A stretch of 7,184 bases of DNA from Planctomycetota bacterium (GTDB taxonomy: Bacteria; Planctomycetota; UBA8108): NCBI GenBank assembly GCA_016928605.1, contig JAFGKN010000043.1, positions 1 to 7,184 of the forward strand, read 5' to 3'. A program made the translations under genes and the position numbers. The notes under the pieces were generated by a model. The model was not told the origin of the DNA, ran no database searches, and saw nothing but the letters and a program-made list of their open reading frames with translations. Positions 1 to 6,149 of the stretch are shown piece after piece (positions within the stretch are counted from its first letter, which is position 1; every line of letters starts with the position of its first letter).

Positions 1-408
1 CGGCCTCCACTCGAGATCGCGCCCGGGAAGCCAGGGCGAGCGCTCTCCCTCGCGCGGCCAGATGTCGCTCGCGATGCGCTGGGCGGAGAGCAAGACCTCC
101 GCGCTCTTCTCGCTGTCGCCTTCGCCGAACGCGATCGAGGGGATCGGGAGGGGACCGGCGAGGAGCCAGGGCTCGATGGAGATCGAGATCGCTTCGCCTT
201 CCTCCGCGGCGGTCGATGCGTCGCCAGCGGTCCCGGCGGAGTCGGGCGTCGCCGCGGAGCCAGCGGGAGCGGAGGCAGCGGCGGCCGTCGCCGAGATCGC
301 GTCCGGCGGCGGGCTCTGCGCGTCTTTCGCGGGCTCCTTCCGGTGGCCGTCCGCGCGGCATGCCGCCAGAAGGAACAGGATCGTCAGAAGAGGGCTGACT
401 GCTTTCAT
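1..408 (-). CDS. Lipoprotein with Ala/Ser/Pro linker and start of a 'GPF'-type module (3' end beyond window)
   Basis: This is the N-terminal 136 codons of a gene that runs off the left edge. The ATG at 408 is preceded by GAGG with a 4-base spacer. Residues 1-17 form a lipoprotein signal peptide: one Lys, a hydrophobic run, then the lipobox L-A-A-C with Cys17 as the predicted lipidated residue. The +2 residue is Arg, so the usual Asp inner-membrane retention signal is absent and an outer-membrane or surface location is plausible. Residues about 22-72 are a low-complexity Ala/Ser/Pro/Thr/Asp linker. From residue 80 an ordered domain begins with E-P-W-L-L-A-G-P-L-P, and the visible part ends near G-R-D-L-E-W. 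This matches the 'W-x-x-x-GPF' opening of beta-sandwich modules found at the front of many planctomycete-type secreted hydrolases and transglutaminase-like proteins. It is the third gene of the leftward string, 150 bases after the GH172 gene. The activity of the missing C-terminal part is unknown. Confidence 0.8.
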   Translation of the reverse strand, partial: MKAVSPLLTILFLLAACRADGHRKEPAKDAQSPPPDAISATAAAASAPAGSAATPDSAGTAGDASTAAEEGEAISISIEPWLLAGPLPIPSIAFGEGDSEKSAEVLLSAQRIASDIWPREGERSPWLPGRDLEWRP

Positions 409-558
409 GGTACCTCGGAGATCGCGTTTGGATTGCGGGATGCTCGAGCTCTCCGGCGCCGGCCTCCAGCAGCTGCGCGCCGCGAGTGACAAGGTACCAC
501 AGAAGCGGCGCTGGCCTCTTCATCTCGGCGGTCAGGGAGTCCGTGTCCAGAGCCGTGT
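409..558. other. Short intergenic gap between GH172 gene and lipoprotein gene
   Basis: This 150-base gap separates two same-strand genes. I see no T-tract terminator, no convincing -35/-10 pair and no extra coding region. The only functional signal I can point to is the GAGG upstream of the lipoprotein ATG. Cotranscription with the genes upstream is plausible but not shown. Confidence 0.4.
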
Positions 559-2907
559 TCACCCTCTCGATGGCCTCAGCAGCACGGCGTCGACTCCCGC
601 GTAGTACCCGCTCGACGACGGATTCCGGCCGGCGGCCTCGAAGCGCAGGATGTTCTCTCCGGCGCGGATCTCGACCTCGCCGAGGTCGATCCACTTCGTC
701 TCGATCGCCGGCGAGTAGACGTCGACGGGATCTCCGAGCATCGCGCCGTTGAGCTTCAGGGCGATGATGCCGTAGTCCCGCGACGTGACGAGGCGCACCT
801 TGAGCGTCTGTCTTCCCGGCCTCGCGCCCGGGGGGAGGGCCAGATCGATGAAGTCGCCCGGCTGGCGCATGCGGATGAAGAGGATGCGCCCCTGAGAGAT
901 CGGCGGGATCGATTCGATGCCCAGCTCCTGCTTCGACGTCGAGATATCCTCGCCGCGGCCCGCGATCCGGAGATCCTCGCCCTCGATCGCGTTCTCGATG
1001 CGGAACGGATGCGGCCAGTTGCCGATCCAGCGCGCGGGATCGCGGCTGTCGCCGCGGACGGAGTAGACATCGAAGGAGTCGGGGCGGAAGCGCCCGGGCA
1101 GCTCGTAGCGGTAGTACTGGCCCCAGGGATCGACGGCGAGCCGGCTGATGTACGGCCAGTTCCCGGTGCTCGACGAGGGCCTCGACGGCCTCTCGATGAG
1201 CTCGCCGAGCGCGCGCGGGTACTCGCCCGTGTCGAGCCGGAAGCGCTCGATGGCCGCGTTCAGCGCGCCGACGCCGCTCTCGGCACTCTTCTCCATCTCC
1301 GCGAACAGCTTCTCTTCGTCTGCGAGGTACCGTTCCATCTGGCCGTGCAGGTCGTCCCAGGGGAAGCGGCGCAGCGAGATGCCGTCGAGACGGCAGTCGA
1401 GGCCCGGTTTCTCCGGATCCTCGTCTCGCGCCAGCACGTTCGAGCCGACGCTCTCGAAGCGGGCTGTGTACTCGCCCGGCGGAAGCTCGTGGATGCCCAC
1501 CTTGTTTTCGAGCCAGGTGCCGTAGAGGAAGTTCTCCGGGCGGTTCTCGGTCCACGCGAGGTACGGATCGTAGAAGTCCATGGCCGGATCGAGGAGGATC
1601 TCGCCGGTCGGTCCCCGGAGCGTCACCTTCCAGATGCCGCCCGTCCGGTAGAGGCACTGAAAGACCGAGATCGAGTACTTGCCCTTCTGCTCGATGGTGC
1701 AGGGGACATCGAACCAGCCGCCGGTGCGGTCGCAATCGACGAAGAGGGCTCGCTTGAGGTTGCAGACGCGGTTGCTCCGGCTGCGCGCCCTCACCCCTTC
1801 CGACGTCTTCAGCTCGGCGGCAAGGTCGGCCGTCTCGACGAAGACCTCCGCGTTGATCCGCTCGCTCGCGGGCGGAAAGCGGTCGAACGGCTCGGCGATC
1901 GTGTCCTGGTACCAGAAGGCGACAGAGGAGCAGAGATCGGGGCGGTACTTGAAGTCGTAGTGTTGCGACTCGCCGGTCTTCGGATCCGTCACCAGCGCGT
2001 AGCTGCGGCGCTCGATGTCCACCTTGAGCGATTTCTCGAAGATGACCGGCGCCCGCAGGTGCCAGCGATACGCGGTGAAGCGGCAGTCCTCTCCGTTGGG
2101 CTCCTTGATCGTGACGCCGGTGTTGTCGTTGGTGAAGAGGCGCAGGTTCCAGGCATCGTTGAAGAAGTCCTCGCAGCCGGTCCCCACGATGGACGGCTCC
2201 ACCTCGCCGTCGACGTAGAATCGGTCATCGGACTCTCCGAACCAGCTCCCGTAGCTGCACTGGATGGAGAACACCGTGCCGACGTAGTGCCCTCGGCCCC
2301 GGCCCTCGAAGATGACGTAGGGCGAGAAGGGCTTGGCGGGGAACTCCTGCCGGTAGCGGGCGTGGAAGTAGAGCATGTCGTCGGGCATCCGGGGCAGCTC
2401 GATCCAGTCGAACTGCCAGTAGACGGTCAGGGGATGAGCTCCCTCGTTCATCATCTCGATGCGCGCCGTCTTGCGGAACGGCATCCGCCAGTAGCAGTTG
2501 AGGGCGCGGCCGTACGACGTCACCTGGATCGGCAGGGAGTTCACGTTGGCCCGCATCCCGTTGCCGGCGGCGAAGAAGTCGCCGATCGGCGTCTCCACCG
2601 AGGGGACTTCGGCGCCATCCCAGTAGATGCGCAGGACGAGCGTGCGCGGATAGCGGCGATCGCGGCCGGCGATGGTGAACCACATGTGGCGGATCTCGCC
2701 AGGACCATCGAGAGTCGTCAGCCGTCGGGTCTCTCCAGCTCCGATGTGGTAGGCATCGCGGTTCGACTCGGGATCGTAGAGGCCGCTCGAAGCGCGCCGG
2801 GTCCTTCCCTCGATGCGCTGCGTGACCTCCGCCAGGGGGTCATCGCCGCGGGCGCCGGCAGGAACGACGGCGAGAAGAACCGTGAGTGCGACAAGCGTTT
2901 TCTGCAT
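559..2907 (-). CDS. Secreted GH172 (DUF2961) family protein with embedded GspG-like pseudopilin core and two beta-sandwich modules
   Basis: This 782-residue protein has a Sec signal peptide at about residues 1-21 (hydrophobic run V6-V15, cleavage near A-G-A-R-G). Residues about 35-345 are the DUF2961/GH172 region. Visible family signatures are L-D-G-P-G-E-I-R-H-M-W (66-76), I-G-D-F-F-x-x-G (108-115), G-T-G-C-E-D-F-F (243-250, consensus GTGxEDYF) and Y-R-W-H-L (280-284). Known GH172 members cleave or rearrange alpha-D-fructofuranosides, and related ones act on D-arabinofuranosides. I cannot assign the catalytic acids with certainty, and most family members are only about 350-450 residues long. 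Residues about 380-515 read as a beta-sandwich ending in L-D-G-I-S-L-R. Residues about 547-632 resemble the GspG globular core: 'Y/F-R-L-D-T-G-E-Y-P', 'D-P-W-G-Q-Y-Y-R-Y', 'D-V-Y-S-V-R-G-D'. Residues about 636-782 are a second beta-sandwich. I chose the ATG at 2907 because GAGGAG lies 6 bases upstream and it starts exactly at a signal peptide. The furanosidase family is secure; the substrate is unknown. Confidence 0.88.
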   Translation of the reverse strand: MQKTLVALTVLLAVVPAGARGDDPLAEVTQRIEGRTRRASSGLYDPESNRDAYHIGAGETRRLTTLDGPGEIRHMWFTIAGRDRRYPRTLVLRIYWDGAEVPSVETPIGDFFAAGNGMRANVNSLPIQVTSYGRALNCYWRMPFRKTARIEMMNEGAHPLTVYWQFDWIELPRMPDDMLYFHARYRQEFPAKPFSPYVIFEGRGRGHYVGTVFSIQCSYGSWFGESDDRFYVDGEVEPSIVGTGCEDFFNDAWNLRLFTNDNTGVTIKEPNGEDCRFTAYRWHLRAPVIFEKSLKVDIERRSYALVTDPKTGESQHYDFKYRPDLCSSVAFWYQDTIAEPFDRFPPASERINAEVFVETADLAAELKTSEGVRARSRSNRVCNLKRALFVDCDRTGGWFDVPCTIEQKGKYSISVFQCLYRTGGIWKVTLRGPTGEILLDPAMDFYDPYLAWTENRPENFLYGTWLENKVGIHELPPGEYTARFESVGSNVLARDEDPEKPGLDCRLDGISLRRFPWDDLHGQMERYLADEEKLFAEMEKSAESGVGALNAAIERFRLDTGEYPRALGELIERPSRPSSSTGNWPYISRLAVDPWGQYYRYELPGRFRPDSFDVYSVRGDSRDPARWIGNWPHPFRIENAIEGEDLRIAGRGEDISTSKQELGIESIPPISQGRILFIRMRQPGDFIDLALPPGARPGRQTLKVRLVTSRDYGIIALKLNGAMLGDPVDVYSPAIETKWIDLGEVEIRAGENILRFEAAGRNPSSSGYYAGVDAVLLRPSRG

Positions 2908-2913
2908 GGTGGG

Positions 2914-2919
2914 CTCCTC
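2914..2919 (-). promoter_or_regulatory. Ribosome binding site fixing the GH172 gene start
   Basis: GAGGAG on the minus strand lies 6 bases before the ATG at 2907. It favours this start over an upstream in-frame TTG at 2985, which would put 26 charged residues ahead of the signal peptide. Confidence 0.75.
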
Positions 2920-2985
2920 TGCGGTTGGGGATCGGGAGACTCGTCTTTCTCCAAGAGGGCGGCCAGCGGCTTGCAGCGCGGCCAA

Positions 2986-4332
2986 CTACGGCTTCCAGAG
3001 GCGCGGCCGAGAGCCTCTCGAGACTCTCTCGACGACCGGCGCGTCCGTCAGCTTGTGCGGCACGCTCGAGACGTATCCCGGGATTCCGCGGGCGATGTCG
3101 CCCACCTCGATGAAGAACGCATCGGGGATCTTCCCGTGGAGCACCGCCTCGTAGTGATCTCCGACCCGGTACATCAGCAGGTGGTACCACATCAGATCCC
3201 GCCAGGCCGGATCGTCCGTGTAAACGTACCAGGCCATCACCTGCTGGACCTTGGCATCGCTTTCGACCTTCGCCCGGAAGATTGTAAGGTTCTCCTGGCG
3301 CTCGTGGGAGACTTCTGAGATCCTCGAGACCGGACGGTGGTCGTGGATGTGCGAGACCCACATCAGGAAGTCCATGTACTGAATCTCGCTGAAGTTGGAG
3401 TGGCAGTAGTTGGGGATCAGCTCGATGGTCATCGGCCTCTCGAGCCGCTCCTGCAGGATGTTCACGTTGAACATCCGGTAGCCGTCCTCGTTGGTCGCTC
3501 CCAGGTAGAAGACGGGCACCGTGACCCTCTCCTGGAAGAAGGCGTGGTGGAAGGTGAGGTGCGACTGGATGCGGTCGGTGGAGTAGACTCCCTCGTTGCC
3601 CATGATGATGGCCGAGGCGACGCGCGGGTCGATCGCCGCGGCCACGGTGGCGCTGCGCCCTCGCTTCGAGTGCCCGCCGATCACGGCTTTCAGGTCGTCG
3701 AGACCGAGGAACTCCTGGAAGACGTCCATCGCCTGGATGTAGACCACGGCGAGCTGGCAGTTCATGTTGTAGTAGTCCTTGCCGGTCTTGCGGCGCAGCT
3801 GATTGAGGATCCCGATGTCGGGCTCGATGTCGGTCCCGTCCGGGTAGCGGCCCGGATTGGAGAGCACCATCGTGGGGTAGTCCGTGCGGGCGGCGATGGG
3901 CTCGCCGTACTTGTCGACGTGGACGGGAAAGTAGTTGGAGCCCGGACAGCCGACGATGCACACCTTGCCCCTGCGGTCCGGCGACTGGTTCACCGTTGCC
4001 TCGGCGGGAAGGAGGATCACGCAGGGATGTCCCCACTTCTTCCCAGCGAGCTCCTGGCTGTAGAAGTGGGCCGTCACCTTGCGCAGCTTCTTCGCGGGAA
4101 CCGAGTCGCTCGTAACGAGCTCGTCGCTCAGGATCTTGAAGTCGGGCGCGATGACGTGCTTCGTCACCTCGGGCCATACGTCCCACGGCTTCGGCACTTC
4201 GCGGGAAGCCTCCTCGAAGTCGAAGGGCTTGCCGCTCGAATCCTCGAGGCCGAGAGTGGCGCTCGGATCCAGCCAGAAGACGACGACGATGAGGCACAGT
4301 GCGATCAGCGGTTCGCGGCCAGCGCGAGGCAT
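2986..4332 (-). CDS. Secreted alpha/beta hydrolase, PhoPQ-activated pathogenicity-related-like
   Basis: This is a 448-residue exported protein. An N-terminal positive stretch and hydrophobic run (P9-L21) form a Sec signal peptide, with cleavage probably near residues 24-29. The alpha/beta-hydrolase core shows the nucleophile elbow G-G-H-S-K-R-G at 219-225 (Ser222), a probable acid in A-T-N-E-D-G-Y (Asp283) and a probable catalytic His in P-N-Y-C-H-S (His311). The S-K-R-G elbow, the 'D-P-R-V-A' after it and the P-N-x-x-H block recall the PhoPQ-activated pathogenicity-related family (PqaA-like). Glucuronoyl and acetyl esterases have related elbows, so an esterase role on glycan side groups is an alternative. 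Residues about 350-400, with aromatic and W-R-D-L-x-W text, resemble the C-terminal beta-rich tail of PhoPQ-related proteins. It is first in the leftward string, 78 bases upstream of the GH172 gene. Export and triad are well supported; the substrate is not. Confidence 0.8.
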   Translation of the reverse strand: MPRAGREPLIALCLIVVVFWLDPSATLGLEDSSGKPFDFEEASREVPKPWDVWPEVTKHVIAPDFKILSDELVTSDSVPAKKLRKVTAHFYSQELAGKKWGHPCVILLPAEATVNQSPDRRGKVCIVGCPGSNYFPVHVDKYGEPIAARTDYPTMVLSNPGRYPDGTDIEPDIGILNQLRRKTGKDYYNMNCQLAVVYIQAMDVFQEFLGLDDLKAVIGGHSKRGRSATVAAAIDPRVASAIIMGNEGVYSTDRIQSHLTFHHAFFQERVTVPVFYLGATNEDGYRMFNVNILQERLERPMTIELIPNYCHSNFSEIQYMDFLMWVSHIHDHRPVSRISEVSHERQENLTIFRAKVESDAKVQQVMAWYVYTDDPAWRDLMWYHLLMYRVGDHYEAVLHGKIPDAFFIEVGDIARGIPGYVSSVPHKLTDAPVVERVSRGSRPRLWKP

Positions 4333-4341
4333 CGGCAGCAT

Positions 4342-4347
4342 CCTCCT
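4342..4347 (-). promoter_or_regulatory. Ribosome binding site that decides the hydrolase start
   Basis: A perfect AGGAGG on the minus strand abuts an in-frame ATG at 4341 with no spacer, but stands 9 bases before the next in-frame ATG at 4332. The second ATG is therefore the more likely start, and the protein loses three residues relative to the longest reading. Confidence 0.7.
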
Positions 4348-4620
4348 TTTCCGTGGTTGATTGACGACGCAATGCAGAGCTGAAGCATCTGTCCGTCACC
4401 CCACAGACTTCGATCCTGACATGCCGCGGCGAGAAATGGAAGAGTTGTCCGTTCAGCACAGCGCATCGAAGCCGCGCGAAGCCCTTGCTCCGGAGGGCCT
4501 CCTGGATTGAAATGGCGCGAGACGATATCCGGATGATGGATCGGCCAGATGGCCTGAATCGAGACCCGAGATGCCGGGCGCAAGTCCGTCGCGCCACGAG
4601 CGACGAGCCGATCCGCTCAC

Positions 4621-4626
4621 GAGGAG
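4621..4626 (+). promoter_or_regulatory. Ribosome binding site fixing the GH109-like gene start
   Basis: GAGGAG lies 8 bases before the ATG at 4635. That ATG opens directly onto a twin-arginine signal peptide, so the 50 additional upstream in-frame codons from 4485 are rejected. Confidence 0.8.
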
Positions 4627-4634
4627 AACATACG

Positions 4635-5966
4635 ATGAACCGGAACCATTCCCGCCGAGAGTTCCTTTGCGTCGGAGCCGCCGCGGCGGCCGCCTGGCCG
4701 ATGGGTGCGAGATCGCTCGCGCCGATGGAGGAGACTCCGCAGAAGGAAGAGGCCCGGGCGGTGCGCATCGGCGTCGTCGGCGTGGGCGGGCGAGGGCACG
4801 GTCTCCTCCGGACGCTTCTCTCGCTGGCGGGCGTCGAGGTCCCCGCCGTCTGCGATGTCCGCGAGGACCGCGCTCGCCGGGCCGCGGCGACCGTGAAGGA
4901 GTCCGGCCGCTCCGAGCCGGAGGGCTACTCACGGGGCCCGGAGGACTACCGGCGGCTGATGGCCCGCGACGATCTCGACGCTGTGCTGATCGCCACGCCC
5001 TGGGACTGGCACGCGCGGATGGCGGTCGATGGGATGAAGGCCGGCAAGTACGTCGGAGTCGAGGTGCCCGCCGCGATCACGCTCGATGAGTGCTGGCGGC
5101 TCGTCGACACATGCGAGGAGACCGGCATCCCCTGCATGATGCTCGAGAACTGGAGCTTTCGCCGGGACAACCTCGCCGTCCTCAACATGATCCGCCGGGG
5201 GCTCCTCGGCGAGATCGTCCACTGTCACTGCGCGCACTCGCACGACTGCATCGCCGAGTGGTACTTCGACTCCGACGGGAACCCCCGCTGGGGCGGAGAG
5301 TTCCTCGTGAGGCGGAACGCGGACCAGTATCCGACGCACAGCCTCGGTCCGGTCCTCAGCTGGATGGACATCAACTGCGGCGACGCCTTCGCCTACCTGA
5401 CATCGACCGCCACGCGGTCTCTCGGCATCAACGATCATTTTCGCCGCAAGCGCGGGCCGGACCATCCCAGCGCGCAGCGGACATACGCGCAGGGAGACAT
5501 CGTCACCACCGTCGTGAAGACTCACCGAGGGAACACCATCGTCATCAACAACGACATGCAGCTCCCGCGACCGTACGACAACCGCTGGATGATCCAGGGA
5601 ACCCTCGGCCTCTACGACGAGGCCCGGGCCTCGGTCTACATCGACGATGTCAGCCCCAAGAGGCACGAGTGGGAGCCGTTCGCGCCGTACCAGGAGAAGC
5701 ACGACCACCGGTGGTGGAGGGAGATGTCGGAGGAGCAGCGGGCCAAGGGGCACGGCGGCACGGACTACCTCGAGCTCCATCTCTTCGTCCAGGCCGTCCG
5801 CGAGCGCTCACCGTTGCCCATCGACATCTACGATTCCGTGGTGATGAGCGTCATCACGCCTCTCTCGGAGATGTCGATCCAGCGGGGCAGCGCGCCGGTG
5901 GAGTGCCCCGACTTCACGCGGGGCAGGTGGAAGACGCGCAAGCCGGGCTTCGCCCTGGAGGGTTGA
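4635..5966 (+). CDS. Tat-exported GH109-like Gfo/Idh/MocA family enzyme
   Basis: This 443-residue protein matches the usual length of GH109 enzymes. Residues 1-26 are a Tat signal (S-R-R-E-F-L at 6-11, followed by an Ala-rich core). The NAD(P)-binding Rossmann fold starts at V-G-V-G-G-R-G-H (48-55). GH109-style landmarks follow: E-V-P-A-A (143-147) in place of the E-K-P of ordinary Gfo/Idh/MocA dehydrogenases, M-L-E-N (169-172), N-M-I-R-R-G-L-L-G-E-I-V-H (184-196), Y-P-T-H-S-L-G-P (232-239), P-R-P-Y (311-314), G-H-G-G-T-D (372-377) and a closing P-D-F-T-R-G-R-W (425-432). The best-known GH109 members are alpha-N-acetylgalactosaminidases that use tightly bound NAD+ in an oxidation-elimination-hydration cycle. 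Tyr232, His235 and Tyr314 are likely active-site residues by family analogy. A Phe (175) sits where I recall a family Tyr after M-L-E-N. It leads the rightward string. The family assignment is firm; sugar specificity is not, and other hexosaminides or glycosides are possible. Confidence 0.87.
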   Translation: MNRNHSRREFLCVGAAAAAAWPMGARSLAPMEETPQKEEARAVRIGVVGVGGRGHGLLRTLLSLAGVEVPAVCDVREDRARRAAATVKESGRSEPEGYSRGPEDYRRLMARDDLDAVLIATPWDWHARMAVDGMKAGKYVGVEVPAAITLDECWRLVDTCEETGIPCMMLENWSFRRDNLAVLNMIRRGLLGEIVHCHCAHSHDCIAEWYFDSDGNPRWGGEFLVRRNADQYPTHSLGPVLSWMDINCGDAFAYLTSTATRSLGINDHFRRKRGPDHPSAQRTYAQGDIVTTVVKTHRGNTIVINNDMQLPRPYDNRWMIQGTLGLYDEARASVYIDDVSPKRHEWEPFAPYQEKHDHRWWREMSEEQRAKGHGGTDYLELHLFVQAVRERSPLPIDIYDSVVMSVITPLSEMSIQRGSAPVECPDFTRGRWKTRKPGFALEG

Positions 5967-6068
5967 TGCGCGGCGCGTGATAGCCGTCCTGCTTCGGGAA
6001 TCCGGGAAGCGAGGAAGATCTCGGCCTGACGCAGACCGCCCGCGGGCTCCAGGGAGAGTGCGGCCTCG

Positions 6069-6086
6069 CGCCGCGCAGCCGCGGCG
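6069..6086. repeat. GC-only 7-bp hairpin upstream of second oxidoreductase gene
   Basis: CGCCGCG and CGCGGCG form a perfect 7-bp stem around a CAGC loop. It lies about 100 bases after the upstream stop codon and is followed by AGTATACT, not a T-tract, so it is not a classical intrinsic terminator. It could be an mRNA processing or pausing hairpin, or a chance product of local GC richness. Confidence 0.4.
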
Positions 6087-6088
6087 AG

Positions 6089-6094
6089 TATACT
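6089..6094 (+). promoter_or_regulatory. Possible -10 element (TATACT)
   Basis: TATACT is one mismatch from the sigma70 -10 consensus TATAAT. It is a rare AT-rich hexamer in this GC-rich gap, 55 bases before the ATG at 6150. There is no matching -35 about 17 bases upstream, where the sequence is GC-rich hairpin, and no TG extension. If used, it would give the second oxidoreductase gene its own promoter. Confidence 0.25.
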
Positions 6095-6136
6095 GCCTGG
6101 ATCACCCGTGGAGTTGAATCTGACGCCGACCGCATC

Positions 6137-6142
6137 GAGGAG
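6137..6142 (+). promoter_or_regulatory. Ribosome binding site of second oxidoreductase gene
   Basis: GAGGAG lies 7 bases before the ATG at 6150, and that ATG opens directly onto an R-R-K-F-L-K Tat motif, fixing the start of this right-truncated gene. Confidence 0.75.
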
Positions 6143-6149
6143 ACGAACG

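Larger units (their letters stand above)
4333..4634. promoter_or_regulatory. Divergent intergenic region between the two gene strings
   Basis: About 300 bases separate the two divergent starts, so promoters for both strings should lie here. I could not find a convincing sigma70 -35/-10 pair on either strand. TTGAAA-like (plus strand, near 4506) and TTGTCC (near 4444) hexamers lack a properly spaced -10. Small symmetric elements are present: GGCCA-GA-TGGCC at 4543-4554, ATCCGGAT at 4527-4534, and a 6-bp CGTCGC/GCGACG stem with a 7-base loop at 4587-4605 in the likely leader of the rightward gene. Any could be an operator or an RNA hairpin, but each is short enough to arise by chance in GC-rich DNA. 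No credible coding region was seen. Confidence 0.45.
5967..6149. other. Gap between the two Gfo/Idh/MocA genes
   Basis: This 183-base gap holds the GC hairpin at 6069-6086, the TATACT hexamer at 6089-6094 and the ribosome binding site at 6137-6142. No coding region or RNA gene was recognised. The gap is long enough for a second promoter, so the two oxidoreductases may not be strictly cotranscribed. Confidence 0.4.

Noticed and set aside
1012..1269. A remnant type II secretion operon gene
   Set aside because: The pseudopilin-like stretch is in frame within an intact protein, and no other secretion genes are present, so it is a domain and not a degraded gene.
2908..2985. In-frame N-terminal extension of the GH172 gene from a TTG
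   Set aside because: The ATG at 2907 has a good ribosome binding site and starts a clean signal peptide. The 78-base gap also holds a 5-bp GGAGA/TCTCC stem, too weak and without a T-tract to call a terminator.
1009..3318. Very long open frame (769 codons) on the plus strand
   Set aside because: It lies antisense to the GH172 gene and the hydrolase gene, both of which have clear family motifs, signal peptides and ribosome binding sites. Its translation is rich in V, D, E, R and H without recognisable motifs, the usual antisense shadow in GC-rich coding DNA.
4485..4634. In-frame N-terminal extension of the GH109-like gene
   Set aside because: The extension would bury the Tat signal 50 residues inside, and the GAGGAG 8 bases before 4635 supports the internal ATG.
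2840..4768. 642-codon minus-strand open frame crossing the divergent region
   Set aside because: It is a frame shadow of the hydrolase gene and runs through the intergenic region and into the GH109-like gene. It is Arg-rich with no motifs and no ribosome binding site.
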